Origin: Paenibacillus typhae
GTDB taxonomy: Bacteria > Bacillota > Bacilli > Paenibacillales > Paenibacillaceae
NCBI RefSeq assembly: GCF_900099765.1
Contig: NZ_FNDX01000057.1
Coordinates: forward strand, 1 to 36,908
DNA length: 36,908 bases
Direction of reading: 5' to 3'
Position numbers and translations under genes: made by a program. Below the pieces are notes generated by a model. That model was not told where the DNA came from. It did no database searches and saw only the letters and a program-made list of their open reading frames with translations. Shown here piece by piece: positions 17,295 to 25,140 of the stretch (the first letter of the stretch is position 1; every line of letters starts with the position of its first letter).

Positions 17295-17326
17295 AAAAAA
17301 TCCTGCACGGCGTAAGCCGGCAGGAT
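17295..17326 (-). terminator. Terminator reading leftward, probably for trpS
   Basis: ATCCTGC/GCAGGAT arms (17300-17306 with 17320-17326), with inner CGGC/GCCG and a GTAA loop, are followed on the minus strand by six T residues. The nearest minus-strand gene is trpS, which ends 230 bp to the right. The trpS message would therefore run antisense across the small plus-strand gene. Confidence 0.75.
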
Positions 17327-17364
17327 CCATTAACTCGCTATTATAGAAAGGAAGGCTGGCTGGC

Positions 17365-17559
17365 ATGGGTAAAGGTCTGTCGCTCTGGTTCGCAACTTCT
17401 TCAATACTGATTCTTACAGCCGCTTCAATCTGTATCAGTTACAATATCTGGCTGGCACTGCTGTTGGGGCTGCTCTGCGTCCTTAATATCGGCTGGGGCT
17501 TCATTCTCAAAGCCAGACTGAGACGCAAGGCGGAAGCCGCAGCGCAGCGTTCCTCTTAA
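17365..17559 (+). CDS. Small two-segment membrane protein, function unknown
   Basis: This 64-residue protein has two hydrophobic segments (about 6-26 and 28-48) and a basic tail KARLRRKAEAAAQ, which suggests that both ends lie in the cytoplasm. The ATG has AAAGGAAGG about 9 nt upstream. The stop codon overlaps the convergent trpS stop by 4 bp. I do not recognise a family. Codon use and the ribosome site support a real gene, but its size leaves doubt. Confidence 0.6.
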   Translation: MGKGLSLWFATSSILILTAASICISYNIWLALLLGLLCVLNIGWGFILKARLRRKAEAAAQRSS

Positions 17560-18545
17560 CGGTAAGGCAGGAAGCCCATCCGTTCCTTCACTTCAGTGAG
17601 TGTCTGGGAGGCTACGCTGCGGGCGCGTTCTGCGCCCTCGGCCAGAATATCCTCAAGCATGCCCGAGCTGCGGATTTCATGATATCGCTGCTGCAGCGGC
17701 TCCAGTGTAGCCACCAGCACCTCACCCAGATTCTTCTTGAAGCCCCCGTACATCTGCCCTTCATACTGATCGGCAATCTGCTGCAGACTCAGCCCGGAGC
17801 ACTCTGCATAAATGCTCATGAGATTGCTGATTTCCGGCTTGTTCGCCGGATCGTACACCACTTCACGCCCCGAATCGGTAGTCGCCCGGCTGATTTTCTT
17901 ACGGATTACATCCGGCGGGTCCAGCAGTGCAATGTAGCTGCCTGGATTAGGATTGCTCTTGCTCATTTTTTTACCCGCATCGTCCAGCGACATAATCCGG
18001 GCGCCTACTTCCGGAATATACGGGTCAGGAACAGTGAAGAAATCACCGAACCGGTGATTAAAGCGTCCCGCCAGATCACGGGTCAGCTCCAGATGCTGCT
18101 TCTGGTCTTCTCCTACAGGTACCAGATCAGCATTGTAGACCAGAATGTCCGCCGCCATCAGTGACGGGTATACGAACAGCCCTGCGCCTACCGAATCTTT
18201 GCCGGAGGATTTGTCCTTGAACTGTGTCATCCGTTCCAGTTCGCCCATGGCAGTCAGTGTGGTGAGAATCCAGCCCAGCTCAGCGTGCTGGGGTACATGT
18301 GACTGCATGTATACGCTGGAAATTTTCGGGTCGATCCCTGCTGCAAGATAGAGTGCTGCAACGGATTGCGAGTTCTCCCTCAGCGCCGCAGGATCCTGGG
18401 CCACTGTAATGGCGTGCAGATCCACGACCATAAAGAAGCATTCATGCTCCTGCTGCAGCTTCACGAAATTTTTGATCGCGCCAATATAGTTACCGAGGGT
18501 CAGGGAACCACTGGGCTGAATGCCCGACAATACTTTTTTAGCCAT
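17556..18545 (-). CDS. trpS: Tryptophanyl-tRNA synthetase
   Basis: TrpS charges tRNA-Trp with tryptophan. The 329-residue protein has the class I signatures: PSGSLTLGNYIGA (11-23), containing the TLGN form of the HIGH motif, and KMSKS (193-197). The length fits the bacterial enzyme. I chose ATG 18545, which has GGAGG 11 nt upstream; an in-frame ATG six codons earlier starts inside this ribosome site. Expression is controlled by the T-box leader directly upstream. Confidence 0.97.
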   Translation of the reverse strand: MAKKVLSGIQPSGSLTLGNYIGAIKNFVKLQQEHECFFMVVDLHAITVAQDPAALRENSQSVAALYLAAGIDPKISSVYMQSHVPQHAELGWILTTLTAMGELERMTQFKDKSSGKDSVGAGLFVYPSLMAADILVYNADLVPVGEDQKQHLELTRDLAGRFNHRFGDFFTVPDPYIPEVGARIMSLDDAGKKMSKSNPNPGSYIALLDPPDVIRKKISRATTDSGREVVYDPANKPEISNLMSIYAECSGLSLQQIADQYEGQMYGGFKKNLGEVLVATLEPLQQRYHEIRSSGMLEDILAEGAERARSVASQTLTEVKERMGFLPYR

Positions 18546-18574
18546 GCTTATAATTACCTCCATTCATTAATTCC

Positions 18575-18862
18575 TATTTGCGCGAACGCAAAAAGGCCCC
18601 ACATCCGCAAGGGACGTGAGACCGTGGTGCCACCCTTATTCGCTGATCGGGAGTCCCCGCAGGAACAGTGCACAAATCAGCCTTAGCTTCCGGTAACGGG
18701 GAAGAGCCGTCCGGTCTACTAAGGCCTGCTGCCTGTTCAAACGCGGCGCTCAAGGGTCCATTCGGCCAGGAGTGTCCTGCCGGTTCGCATCAACCACCGG
18801 TTTTCTGAAGGCGCACTTTCTGCTTACTTGTCCCTGTCATCACATTGTAATCAATTCTTAAT
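18575..18862 (-). ncRNA. Tryptophan T-box leader of trpS
   Basis: On the minus strand the conserved T-box AAGGGTGGCACCACGG lies at 18622-18637. It is followed by a 12-bp terminator stem (GGTCTCACGTCC pairing with GGATGTGGGGCC, several G-T pairs) and CTTTTT near 18588. Upstream are the stem I features, including AGTAAGCAGAAAG and the GGTGG segment. A GAATGGAC stretch offers a UGG codon (18758-18760) as specifier, which fits tryptophan. Uncharged tRNA-Trp should stabilise the antiterminator and switch trpS on. Confidence 0.95.
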
Positions 18863-18868
18863 GCATTC

Positions 18869-18897
18869 ATCATAGAGCGAACCCCGGATGTTGTCAA
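18869..18897 (-). promoter_or_regulatory. Sigma-A promoter of the trpS T-box transcript
   Basis: On the minus strand, TTGACA (18892-18897) is spaced by 17 nt from TATGAT (18869-18874), just before the T-box leader. Confidence 0.88.
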
Positions 18898-18902
18898 ATC
18901 GC

Positions 18903-18932
18903 TTAACTACTCCTGCCTAAATCTGTTATGAT
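18903..18932 (+). promoter_or_regulatory. Candidate sigma-A promoter of the aldose epimerase gene
   Basis: TTAACT (18903-18908) and TATGAT (18927-18932) are spaced by 18 nt on the plus strand. The -35 box lies only 5 bp from the -35 box of the divergent trpS promoter. Confidence 0.55.
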
Positions 18933-18983
18933 AAAGATATTCGTGTTCTATGCAATCAAGTAAATTAAAGGAGCATATCTCTT

Positions 18984-19958
18984 ATGAAACAGGTGACCAA
19001 AGGACAGTGGGGCGGTTATGATACCTACATTTTGCATAGCCGTGAACTGGAAGTCACGCTTTTGCCGCGTCTGGGGAACAACGTGATTTCCTTATGGGAC
19101 CGTAAGGAAGAGCGGCAAATCCTGCGCACGCCTGATGAAAGCGACTTGGCTTTTTATATGCAGAAGCCCTATCATTTCGGCATCCCGCTGTTAGTTCCTC
19201 CAGGACGTATACGCAAGGGACAGTTCCGGTTCAGAGGTGCAAGCTATCAGTTCGAGCAGAACTCGGCAGGAGACCATCACATTCACGGCCTGCACCGGAC
19301 CCAGTCCTGGTGTGTCAGCGACATTGAAGAAGATGAGGACGGCTGTGCGGTAACGACTGAATTTAATACCGCTGACGATGACAGCTGGATGGCCCAGTTC
19401 CCTGTTCCGCTGCGTCTGGAAATGACGTTCCGGCTGCAGGATGCCAGACTGCAGCAGACGCTGAAGGTCACCCATTTAGGAGACACAAGCATTCCTTTCG
19501 GGATCGGCTACCACACCTGGTTCATGATTGACGGACAGCCGCAGCGCTGGAAGCTGACTTTGCCCGCAGAGAGCATCTATGAACTGAATGACGAGCTGTT
19601 GCCGAGCGGTAATCTGCTTCCTCTGGGTCCGCTGGACTCCCTGCAGCATGGCATGAGCCTTTCAGGCAAGGATCTGGACACCGTGCTGAGAACAGGCGGA
19701 CATCAGCCGTCCGAAGCCCTGCTGATGCGTGATGACGGATACGGCATCCGTTATACAGCGGATAAGGACTATTTCCGCCATTGGGTTATCTACACCAAAG
19801 GCCTGGCAGAGCAGTACCTGTGTGCCGAGCCGTACACCTGGCTGCCGAATGCGCCCAATCTTGACCGGGATGCTTCTTTCACAGGGCTGATTACCCTGAA
19901 GCCCGGTGAAACCCTGACCCTGCCGAGCACACTTGAAATCCTTTATCCCACGCTCTGA
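18984..19958 (+). CDS. Aldose 1-epimerase-family protein
   Basis: The 324-residue cytoplasmic protein has the galactose-mutarotase fold. The expected catalytic residues are present: H101 in HIHGLHR, H177 in GIGYHTWF, and E282 in CAEPYTW. The family interconverts alpha and beta anomers of free sugars or glucose-6-phosphate. The first motif differs slightly from the classic galactose mutarotases, so the sugar is not certain. The ATG is preceded by AAAGGAGCAT. It stands alone, divergent from trpS. Confidence 0.88.
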   Translation: MKQVTKGQWGGYDTYILHSRELEVTLLPRLGNNVISLWDRKEERQILRTPDESDLAFYMQKPYHFGIPLLVPPGRIRKGQFRFRGASYQFEQNSAGDHHIHGLHRTQSWCVSDIEEDEDGCAVTTEFNTADDDSWMAQFPVPLRLEMTFRLQDARLQQTLKVTHLGDTSIPFGIGYHTWFMIDGQPQRWKLTLPAESIYELNDELLPSGNLLPLGPLDSLQHGMSLSGKDLDTVLRTGGHQPSEALLMRDDGYGIRYTADKDYFRHWVIYTKGLAEQYLCAEPYTWLPNAPNLDRDASFTGLITLKPGETLTLPSTLEILYPTL

Positions 19959-19998
19959 TTTTCATATAATTCCCAGCCTTAAAAGCTTCTGAATCCGT

Positions 19999-20028
19999 GC
20001 ATGAATTCCTCTCCTCGCGCCCATACTA
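19999..20028 (+). promoter_or_regulatory. Sigma-G-type promoter of the spore protein gene
   Basis: GCATG (19999-20003) and CATACTA (20022-20028) are spaced by 18 nt. Both boxes match the known forespore sigma-G consensus (GHATR and CATWMTA), and the position about 30 bp upstream of a small acid-soluble spore protein gene is as expected. Confidence 0.8.
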
Positions 20029-20058
20029 TCTTCACAACGGACGAAGGAGGTGACAAAC

Positions 20059-20292
20059 ATGGGTCAAGCAGGTCAACAAGGTCGTGGAAGCCGTTCTAAT
20101 AACCTGGTCGTTCCACAAGCGAATGCAGCGCTGCAGCAGTTGAAATTCGAAGCAGCACAGGAGCTTGGCGTAACGATTCCTCAAGATGGTTACTACGGTA
20201 ACTACACTTCCCGCGAAACCGGTTCTTTGGGAGGTTACATCACAAAACGTCTGGTACAACTGGCTGAGCAACAACTGTCCGGTCGTGCGTAG
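20059..20292 (+). CDS. Alpha/beta-type small acid-soluble spore protein
   Basis: These proteins coat and protect DNA in the dormant spore and are broken down by the GPR protease at germination. The 77-residue protein has the two family segments: LKFEAAQELGVTI (around the GPR cleavage site, Glu-Ala) and GSLGGYITKRLVQLAEQQL. I chose ATG 20059, with a perfect AAGGAGGTGA ribosome site 7 nt upstream, instead of a GTG three codons earlier that lies inside that site. The sigma-G-type promoter and a downstream double hairpin complete the unit. Confidence 0.96.
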   Translation: MGQAGQQGRGSRSNNLVVPQANAALQQLKFEAAQELGVTIPQDGYYGNYTSRETGSLGGYITKRLVQLAEQQLSGRA

Positions 20293-20315
20293 TATCTAAT
20301 TTTAAATGGATTTAT

Positions 20316-20390
20316 CCGGCAGGGTTCATTCCCTGCCGGGCTGGTTATCAGCCCGTCTGCGCTTCATGCCGAAGCGCGGGCGGGCTTTTT
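20316..20390 (+). terminator. Double hairpin terminator after the spore protein gene
   Basis: A first perfect 9-bp hairpin CCGGCAGGG/CCCTGCCGG (20316-20339) lacks a T tract. A second, longer stem starting AGCCCG (20350) and closing GGGCT is followed by TTTTT (20386-20390). The second is the actual terminator. Confidence 0.88.
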
Positions 20391-20423
20391 GATGATTCAA
20401 TTGCAGGCACTATGTATAAGGGC

Positions 20424-20837
20424 TCAGCCTAAATACTTGTCGGCCATTTCACCGGCGTGCGGGCCTCGAGGAGCCCGGATCATCAGATTTGCCATATTGT
20501 AGTTGGACTCCAGCACTGCATCAACCGCTACCATGCCCTGGCGGACAGCAAATTCATAGCTGATTTCACCATGCGTCCAGCGGCGTTTATATTTAAGGCT
20601 CTCCAGTGCCATAAGGCGAAAAGAGGATTGCTGGGCAGAGGTTAACCCGTCCTGCTCTTCATTGAAGCTGCCGCAGCGGCCGGACAAGGGATTATGGCGG
20701 ATGCCGAACTTTCCGATGACATTATTTCTGATCTGCATGAACACAGTACCTGAGCTTAGCCCGGACAATTCCTCCTGCAGTTCCTTGAATACCAAATCCA
20801 CCTGTCTTGCCAGAGATAATTGTTCCGTCCGTAGCAT
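20424..20837 (-). CDS. Conserved-looking hypothetical protein
   Basis: I do not recognise this 137-residue soluble protein. It has a helical N-terminus (LARQVDLVFKELQEEL) and a later segment (SSFRLMALESLKYKRRWTHGEISYEFAVRQG) with mixed charge, but no known motif, signal peptide or membrane segment. I chose ATG 20837, with AGGGGG 7 nt upstream. The frame is open further upstream only because it runs into the 61-bp repeat array, and that extension is repeat-encoded. The gene stands alone between the spore protein and the repeat array. Confidence 0.75.
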   Translation of the reverse strand: MLRTEQLSLARQVDLVFKELQEELSGLSSGTVFMQIRNNVIGKFGIRHNPLSGRCGSFNEEQDGLTSAQQSSFRLMALESLKYKRRWTHGEISYEFAVRQGMVAVDAVLESNYNMANLMIRAPRGPHAGEMADKYLG

Positions 20838-20850
20838 ATTGTTCCCCCTA

Positions 20851-21205
20851 AAAGTTTTGTTAGCATAGCTTCCTGATTGATCTTCGCAAAACTTGCTCCG
20901 GAAGCATACACTTCGTTTTGTTAGCATAGCTTCCTGATTGATCTTCGCAAAACTTGCTCCGGAAGCATACACTTCGTTTTGTTAGCATAGCTTCCTGATT
21001 GTTCTTCGCAAAACTTGCTTCGGAAGCATACACTTCGTTTTGTTAGCATAGCTTCCTGATTGATCTTCGCAAAACTTGCTCCGGAAGCATACACTTCGTT
21101 TTGTTAGCATAGCTTCCTGATTGATCTTCGCAAAACTTGCTTCGGAAGCATACACTTCGTTTTGTTAGCATAGCTTCCTGATTAATCTTCGCAAAACACT
21201 CTTCG
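20851..21205 (-). repeat. Tandem repeat array, six starts, period exactly 61 bp
   Basis: TAGCATAGCTTCCTGATT recurs at 20861, 20922, 20983, 21044, 21105 and 21166, always 61 bp apart and nearly identical (a C/T change in some units, TGTTC or TAATC in place of TGATC). The last unit decays after 21195. Each unit can fold on the minus strand into a hairpin GCTTCC...GGAAGC with an inner GCAA/TTGC stem. The array ends 10-15 bp from the Shine-Dalgarno site of the downstream minus gene. It is related to the array at 6.6-6.8 kb. There are no spacers, so it is not a CRISPR. Confidence 0.95.
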
Positions 21206-21443
21206 ACAAATTTCATTTCAAAAGCCTCTAATTCGTTTAGTTCTCGGTTTTTTCATGCAATTTCACCTTCACATTTATGCCTAGCAGGCCTTATATAAGG
21301 CTTTAGGCTCATTATAGGACACAGCTTTCAGAGCTTCAACATTATTCAACATAATTGGGTTAATATTCCTAAATATGCGCAGTTCACAATGTATTTTTTG
21401 AATATAGCTTTAAATAACGACTAATTTCGACAATATTCCATAC
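21206..21443. other. AT-rich gene-free stretch
   Basis: No gene of normal size is seen. On the minus strand a 12-codon frame starting ATGAAAAAACCGAGAAC, with AAGGTGA 6 nt upstream, lies at about 21218-21256, just before the repeat array. It could be a leader peptide or chance. Confidence 0.4.
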
Positions 21444-21470
21444 AAAAAAAGCCTCTAAAAAGAGGCTTTT
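21444..21470 (-). terminator. Intrinsic terminator of pepF
   Basis: AGCCTCT/AGAGGCT arms with an AAAA loop (21450-21467) are followed on the minus strand by seven T residues (21444-21450). It lies about 75 bp after the pepF stop. TTT also follows on the plus strand, so it may work both ways. Confidence 0.88.
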
Positions 21471-21543
21471 GCGCATTCACACGTACATTAAACCATACTA
21501 TTCATTCTGCAATATTATGATTTGTCTCATTTTTGACAAACAT

Positions 21544-23343
21544 TCAAGCAAATTGTTCAGTCAGACGCAGGAATTCGTTGATATCCTCAACGATAAGATC
21601 TACCGCTCCCTGCCAGAAATCTGGCTTCGTGAGATCGACTCCAAGATGTTTCATGACCAGATCCTCCAGCGTCATCACTCCGGTATCACGCAGCAGACTG
21701 TCATATTTATCCGCGAACGACGATCCTTCCTCCAGAGCCAGACGATATAGTCCAGTGCTGAACATATAACCTACAGTATACGGGAAGTTGTAGAATGGAA
21801 CATCCGTAATGTAGAAATGCAGCTTGGAAGCCCAGAAATGCGGGTGATATTCGGACAGCACGTCACAGAATGCTTCTTTCTGCGCTTCTTCCATTAGCAC
21901 CGACAGCTCCTCGGCGTTGACGAGACCCTCCTTGCGTTTCTCGTAGAAACGCGTTTCGAACAGGAAGCGTGCATGGATGTTCATAAAGAAAGCTACGCTG
22001 TTCTGAATTTTTGCTTCAAGCAGGGCCAGCTTTTCATCTGCATCAGAAGAAGCCTTAACCTGGGCATCAGCCACAATCACTTCTGCAAAGGTGGAGGCAG
22101 TTTCCGCCACATTCATAGCGTAATTCTGGTTAAAGAAGGGCTGATCATCCAGCAGGAAGGAATGGTAAGCATGGCCCAGCTCATGTGCCAGTGTCGACAC
22201 GTTAGCGGGTGTGCCGCTGTATGTCATAAAGATTCGCGATTCCTTGCTCTCAGGGAACGATACGCAGAATCCGCCAGGGCGCTTGGCCGGACGGTCTTCG
22301 ACCTCGATCCAGTCATTGTCGAAAGCCTGCTCGGCAAAATCAGCCAGCTTTGGACTAAATTTGCGGAATTGCGTCACAATGTCTTGTGCTGCCGTTTCGT
22401 AGGGAATTTTGCCGGAGGATTTGCCGACCGGCGCATCCACATCAACCCAGGACAGAGAATCCTTGCCGAGAACCCTGGCTTTACGCTGCAGGTAGGAAAC
22501 AAGCGCCGGCTTATTTCTGGTGATTACTTCCCACATCATATCAAGTGTAGCCCGCGACATGCGGTTGATGGCAAGAGGCTCCTTCAGCACATCCTCCCAG
22601 CCGCGTCCCTTATACAGCTTCAGGCGGAAGCCGGCCAGATGATTCAGTGTATCGGCACTATAATCTTCGGCAGCCGTCCATGCAGCCTCCCATTTCCGGA
22701 ACATGGCTTCACGGACACCGGCATCATCATCGCTCAGCTTGTTGAACGCCTGCCCGACAGACAGCAGCTTGGTCCCGTCCTTGTCTTCAAAAGGGATTTC
22801 GATTGCGCCGACAATCGTCTCATAATGCTCGCTCCAGCCGTGATATCCGTCAACGGCCAGCTCGAGAGCAAGGCTTTCCAGCTCGGGGCTCATCTTCTCC
22901 CGGGCCTGGGCGCGGCGCTCACTGAGCACAAACGTAAGCGGGGCAATCTCGGGGCGGGACATCCATTGTGCCCATACTTCATCAGCGGTCTGGCGGAGGA
23001 TGCTGTCAAACCGGGAGCTGATGCCTTCGAACCCGGCACGGAGTCCTGTTACCTTGGCGGACAGGCGGACAGCTCCTTTATCCTGCTGGTTCTGGGCGCC
23101 CAGGCAGCCGGCGAATTCCGAAGCCTGGGTCAGACGTGCAGCGCAGCTCTGCAGCAGTTCGATCACGCCATCCAGGGCAGCCGTATCGTAGGCATTGACG
23201 GGAAATACAGCACTGTTAACCTGCTCACTCAGAGCAGCTATGTCGCTTTCGAGCTTATTCAGGAAGTCTGCGAACTCGGCGGAGGAGGATCCCCCGGGAA
23301 AAATGGAGTCCAGATTCCAGGTTACTGAGATAGGTTGTTTCAT
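21544..23343 (-). CDS. pepF: Oligoendopeptidase F-type M3 metallopeptidase
   Basis: This 599-residue cytoplasmic peptidase has the zinc motif HELGH (387-391) with the third ligand E414 in NVAETAST, and the preceding family segments RPGGFCVSFP and IFMTYSGTPANVSTLAHELGHAYHS. M3 oligoendopeptidases cut short peptides of about 5-20 residues and recycle peptide fragments. Length and order of domains are normal, with an N-terminal helical lid of about 200 residues. The ATG has GGTGA about 8 nt upstream. It is a single gene, divergent from yycC. Confidence 0.95.
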   Translation of the reverse strand: MKQPISVTWNLDSIFPGGSSSAEFADFLNKLESDIAALSEQVNSAVFPVNAYDTAALDGVIELLQSCAARLTQASEFAGCLGAQNQQDKGAVRLSAKVTGLRAGFEGISSRFDSILRQTADEVWAQWMSRPEIAPLTFVLSERRAQAREKMSPELESLALELAVDGYHGWSEHYETIVGAIEIPFEDKDGTKLLSVGQAFNKLSDDDAGVREAMFRKWEAAWTAAEDYSADTLNHLAGFRLKLYKGRGWEDVLKEPLAINRMSRATLDMMWEVITRNKPALVSYLQRKARVLGKDSLSWVDVDAPVGKSSGKIPYETAAQDIVTQFRKFSPKLADFAEQAFDNDWIEVEDRPAKRPGGFCVSFPESKESRIFMTYSGTPANVSTLAHELGHAYHSFLLDDQPFFNQNYAMNVAETASTFAEVIVADAQVKASSDADEKLALLEAKIQNSVAFFMNIHARFLFETRFYEKRKEGLVNAEELSVLMEEAQKEAFCDVLSEYHPHFWASKLHFYITDVPFYNFPYTVGYMFSTGLYRLALEEGSSFADKYDSLLRDTGVMTLEDLVMKHLGVDLTKPDFWQGAVDLIVEDINEFLRLTEQFA

Positions 23344-23456
23344 CGCTTTTCACCAATCCTTTGCACATATTGGGTTTTCTTTGTATTTGAATCTAAGCCA
23401 TGGTAAAGTGAATACGAAAAGGAGCAGTTCATCACATTTTTAAGGAGGGCTGCAAC

Positions 23457-23636
23457 ATGAAGCCACTGCAAATTTCGCCGGAAACGGCCATTGCCTTATC
23501 GAAACAGCTCGGCGTTCCCCTGGAACACTTGATGCATATGCCTCAACATATTTTGCTGCAGAAAATTGCCGAATTATCCAAGAAACAGAGCGAGACCGCC
23601 GGTCCTGAAAGTCCGCCTGAGAAGGAACAGGAATGA
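23457..23636 (+). CDS. yycC: YycC-like small protein
   Basis: This 59-residue gene is easy to miss because of its size. AAGGAGG lies 9 nt before its ATG. The protein opens MKPLQISPETAIALSKQLG and continues with LEHLMHMPQHILLQKIAEL, which I recognise as the YycC-like family of Bacillales (function unknown). The last 15 residues are Glu/Pro/Lys-rich and probably disordered. Its stop overlaps the next start as ATGA (23633-23636), so the two genes are translationally coupled. Confidence 0.85.
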   Translation: MKPLQISPETAIALSKQLGVPLEHLMHMPQHILLQKIAELSKKQSETAGPESPPEKEQE

Positions 23637-23863
23637 TTCCGTTCAGCCATACCTGGCCTTATGACATTATCTACGGGGACTTGTATGTACAGACCTGTCC
23701 GTTCTGCAGCAAGGAGAACGTGCTTTTGCCGATGAAACCAAAGGAACTGCAGCTTGTGCGCGACGGCAAAAAAAAGCTCCTGGTGTTCCCCTGCTGCAGC
23801 ACAAGCCCGACGGTCATCGACAACGATGCCGATTACCTGCTGTTCGACCGTGCCGTCCGCTGA
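23633..23863 (+). CDS. Small cysteine-rich (zinc-ribbon-like) protein
   Basis: The 76-residue protein has TCPFCSKEN (C22, C25) and FPCCS (C54, C55), which could form one zinc site. There is no signal peptide. The family is not recognised. The gene overlaps yycC by 4 bp (ATGA), and its ribosome site AGAAGGA lies in the end of yycC, so the two are coexpressed. The hairpin at 23897-23933 ends the unit. Confidence 0.75.
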   Translation: MIPFSHTWPYDIIYGDLYVQTCPFCSKENVLLPMKPKELQLVRDGKKKLLVFPCCSTSPTVIDNDADYLLFDRAVR

Positions 23864-23896
23864 CCGGTTGGGCAGAACTTAAGTCTTGCACTGCGG

Positions 23897-23933
23897 ATAA
23901 AGCGCAAACAGGGAATCCTGTATTGCGCTTTAT
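23897..23933. terminator. Probable shared terminator hairpin
   Basis: ATAAAGCGCAA/TTGCGCTTTAT form an 11-bp stem (23897-23907 with 23923-23933), with inner GG/CC pairs, between convergent genes. The T tracts are weak on both sides, so its efficiency is uncertain. Confidence 0.6.
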
Positions 23934-23965
23934 TTATGCCCGTTATAGCGCCGCTCTCCAAAGCC

Positions 23966-24676
23966 CTACAGATTCGCGCCTTCCGGCATTCCGTCCGGTT
24001 CAGTATCTTCCCCGCGCATCTGCTCCCGCAGCAGGGCCCACTGCTCACGGGCCGACCGGATCATCGCGGCATCCATAATTCTCTGGTCGTTAATCAGACG
24101 CGAAAACCATCTTACCGCTTGGTTATACTCGCCTACGCGGCGGTTCAACTCGCCGATCAGGAACATCAGCCTTGCATCGTTGCCGCCCATCCCGTCATTT
24201 TCAAACACTTTAATGTATTCATCAAGCGAGTAGCGCAGGAATCGCCGCTCCTGCTCTGTATCTCCCTTGTAACGGTACATCCAGGCGATATGGTGCAGGT
24301 GGCTGGCGATAATCCGCGATTTATCGTTGATGCACTGGCTGCAGATCAGCGCAAGCTTGTATGTTTCGAGGGCAGTCTCCCAGCTGCGTTTCCCGCCGAA
24401 ATCACGGGACTGCCAACGGCTTGCCACCTGCTCCTTGAAAGCCTTCTTCTGCCAGTCGGCCAGCTTGTCAGCTGAATTCTCGGTAGAAGCAAACCCGCAG
24501 TTCGGACAGATGCGCACCACATAATAGTCCGGATTCTCGTCTTTGTAGTAGGAGCAGAAATCAGCATCCCGGCGGATGGCCCGCTTCAGGCTCGGACGCA
24601 CCCTTGAGGTAGAAAATTCATTTTCACAGTGAATACAGATTACTTTTATTGAATACAGGGGGATTAATTCCGACAA
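23966..24676 (-). CDS. DUF2225 family protein
   Basis: The 236-residue protein has two CxxC pairs (C14/C17 in CIHC; C57/C60 in CPNC) that should make a zinc ribbon. A helical region with TPR-like periodicity follows (KRSWETALETYKLALICSQ, then MYRYKGDTEQERRFLRYSLD). This arrangement is that of the DUF2225 family, whose function is not established. The start is TTG with GGATGAGGG just upstream. It lies 31 bp downstream of the truncated haemoglobin gene and is probably cotranscribed with it. Confidence 0.82.
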   Translation of the reverse strand: MSELIPLYSIKVICIHCENEFSTSRVRPSLKRAIRRDADFCSYYKDENPDYYVVRICPNCGFASTENSADKLADWQKKAFKEQVASRWQSRDFGGKRSWETALETYKLALICSQCINDKSRIIASHLHHIAWMYRYKGDTEQERRFLRYSLDEYIKVFENDGMGGNDARLMFLIGELNRRVGEYNQAVRWFSRLINDQRIMDAAMIRSAREQWALLREQMRGEDTEPDGMPEGANL

Positions 24677-24707
24677 ATGCCCTCATCCTTTCACAATCAG
24701 CAGCTCT

Positions 24708-25091
24708 TTATTCCTCGGGCATATTGACAAAATGATGTGCAGGTCCGGAAAGACGGCTCAGCAGGACGGAGCGGAGCGGCTCGCTGACCCCCAACTCTTC
24801 CAGCGCTGCTTTCATGCAGTCCAGCCATTCCTCCGCCCGCTCGGGCGTGATAGGGACATGCATATGCCTGGCTCTCATCATCGGATGTCCGTGCTGCTCC
24901 GAAAATAACGCCGGCCCGCCAAAAAACTGGCTTAAAAATTGAAACTGCTTCTCCATAACAGGAGTAATATCAGCAGGGAATAACGGGCTGAGCTGCGGAT
25001 GAAGCTGCACCTTGGCATAAAATACTTCCACCAACCGGCGAAGCCCCTCAGCGCCCCCCAGGTTGTCATACAGGCTTTGGTTCGGATTCAT
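24708..25091 (-). CDS. Group II truncated haemoglobin
   Basis: This 127-residue haem protein resembles B. subtilis YjbI. Visible residues are the B10-type Tyr25 in VFYAKV, the proximal His76 in RARHMHVPIT after the HGHPMM segment, and the G8-type Trp89 in AEEWLDCM, which marks group II. These proteins bind oxygen or detoxify NO and peroxide. The ATG at 25091 has only a weak ribosome site (AAAGGA is 20 nt away). A CTG nine to twelve nt before the ATG is better spaced from it. An extended -10 promoter TGTTATAAT (25135-25143, minus strand) lies upstream and rules out the longer in-frame start at 25157. Confidence 0.88.
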   Translation of the reverse strand: MNPNQSLYDNLGGAEGLRRLVEVFYAKVQLHPQLSPLFPADITPVMEKQFQFLSQFFGGPALFSEQHGHPMMRARHMHVPITPERAEEWLDCMKAALEELGVSEPLRSVLLSRLSGPAHHFVNMPEE

Positions 25092-25140
25092 GGAGGTTAC
25101 CAGCTTTCTTCCTTTTTTAGTGTATGTCCTTTTCATTATA

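Noticed and set aside
20838..20972. N-terminal extension of the unknown gene at 20424-20837
   Set aside because: The added 45 residues are encoded by the tandem repeats, while ATG 20837 has a strong AGGGGG site.
20851..21205. CRISPR array
   Set aside because: The 61-bp units follow each other directly with no unique spacers, and there are no cas genes.
21973..23328. 451-codon plus-strand reading frame
   Set aside because: It is the antisense shadow of pepF, whose zinc motif and family pattern are certain.
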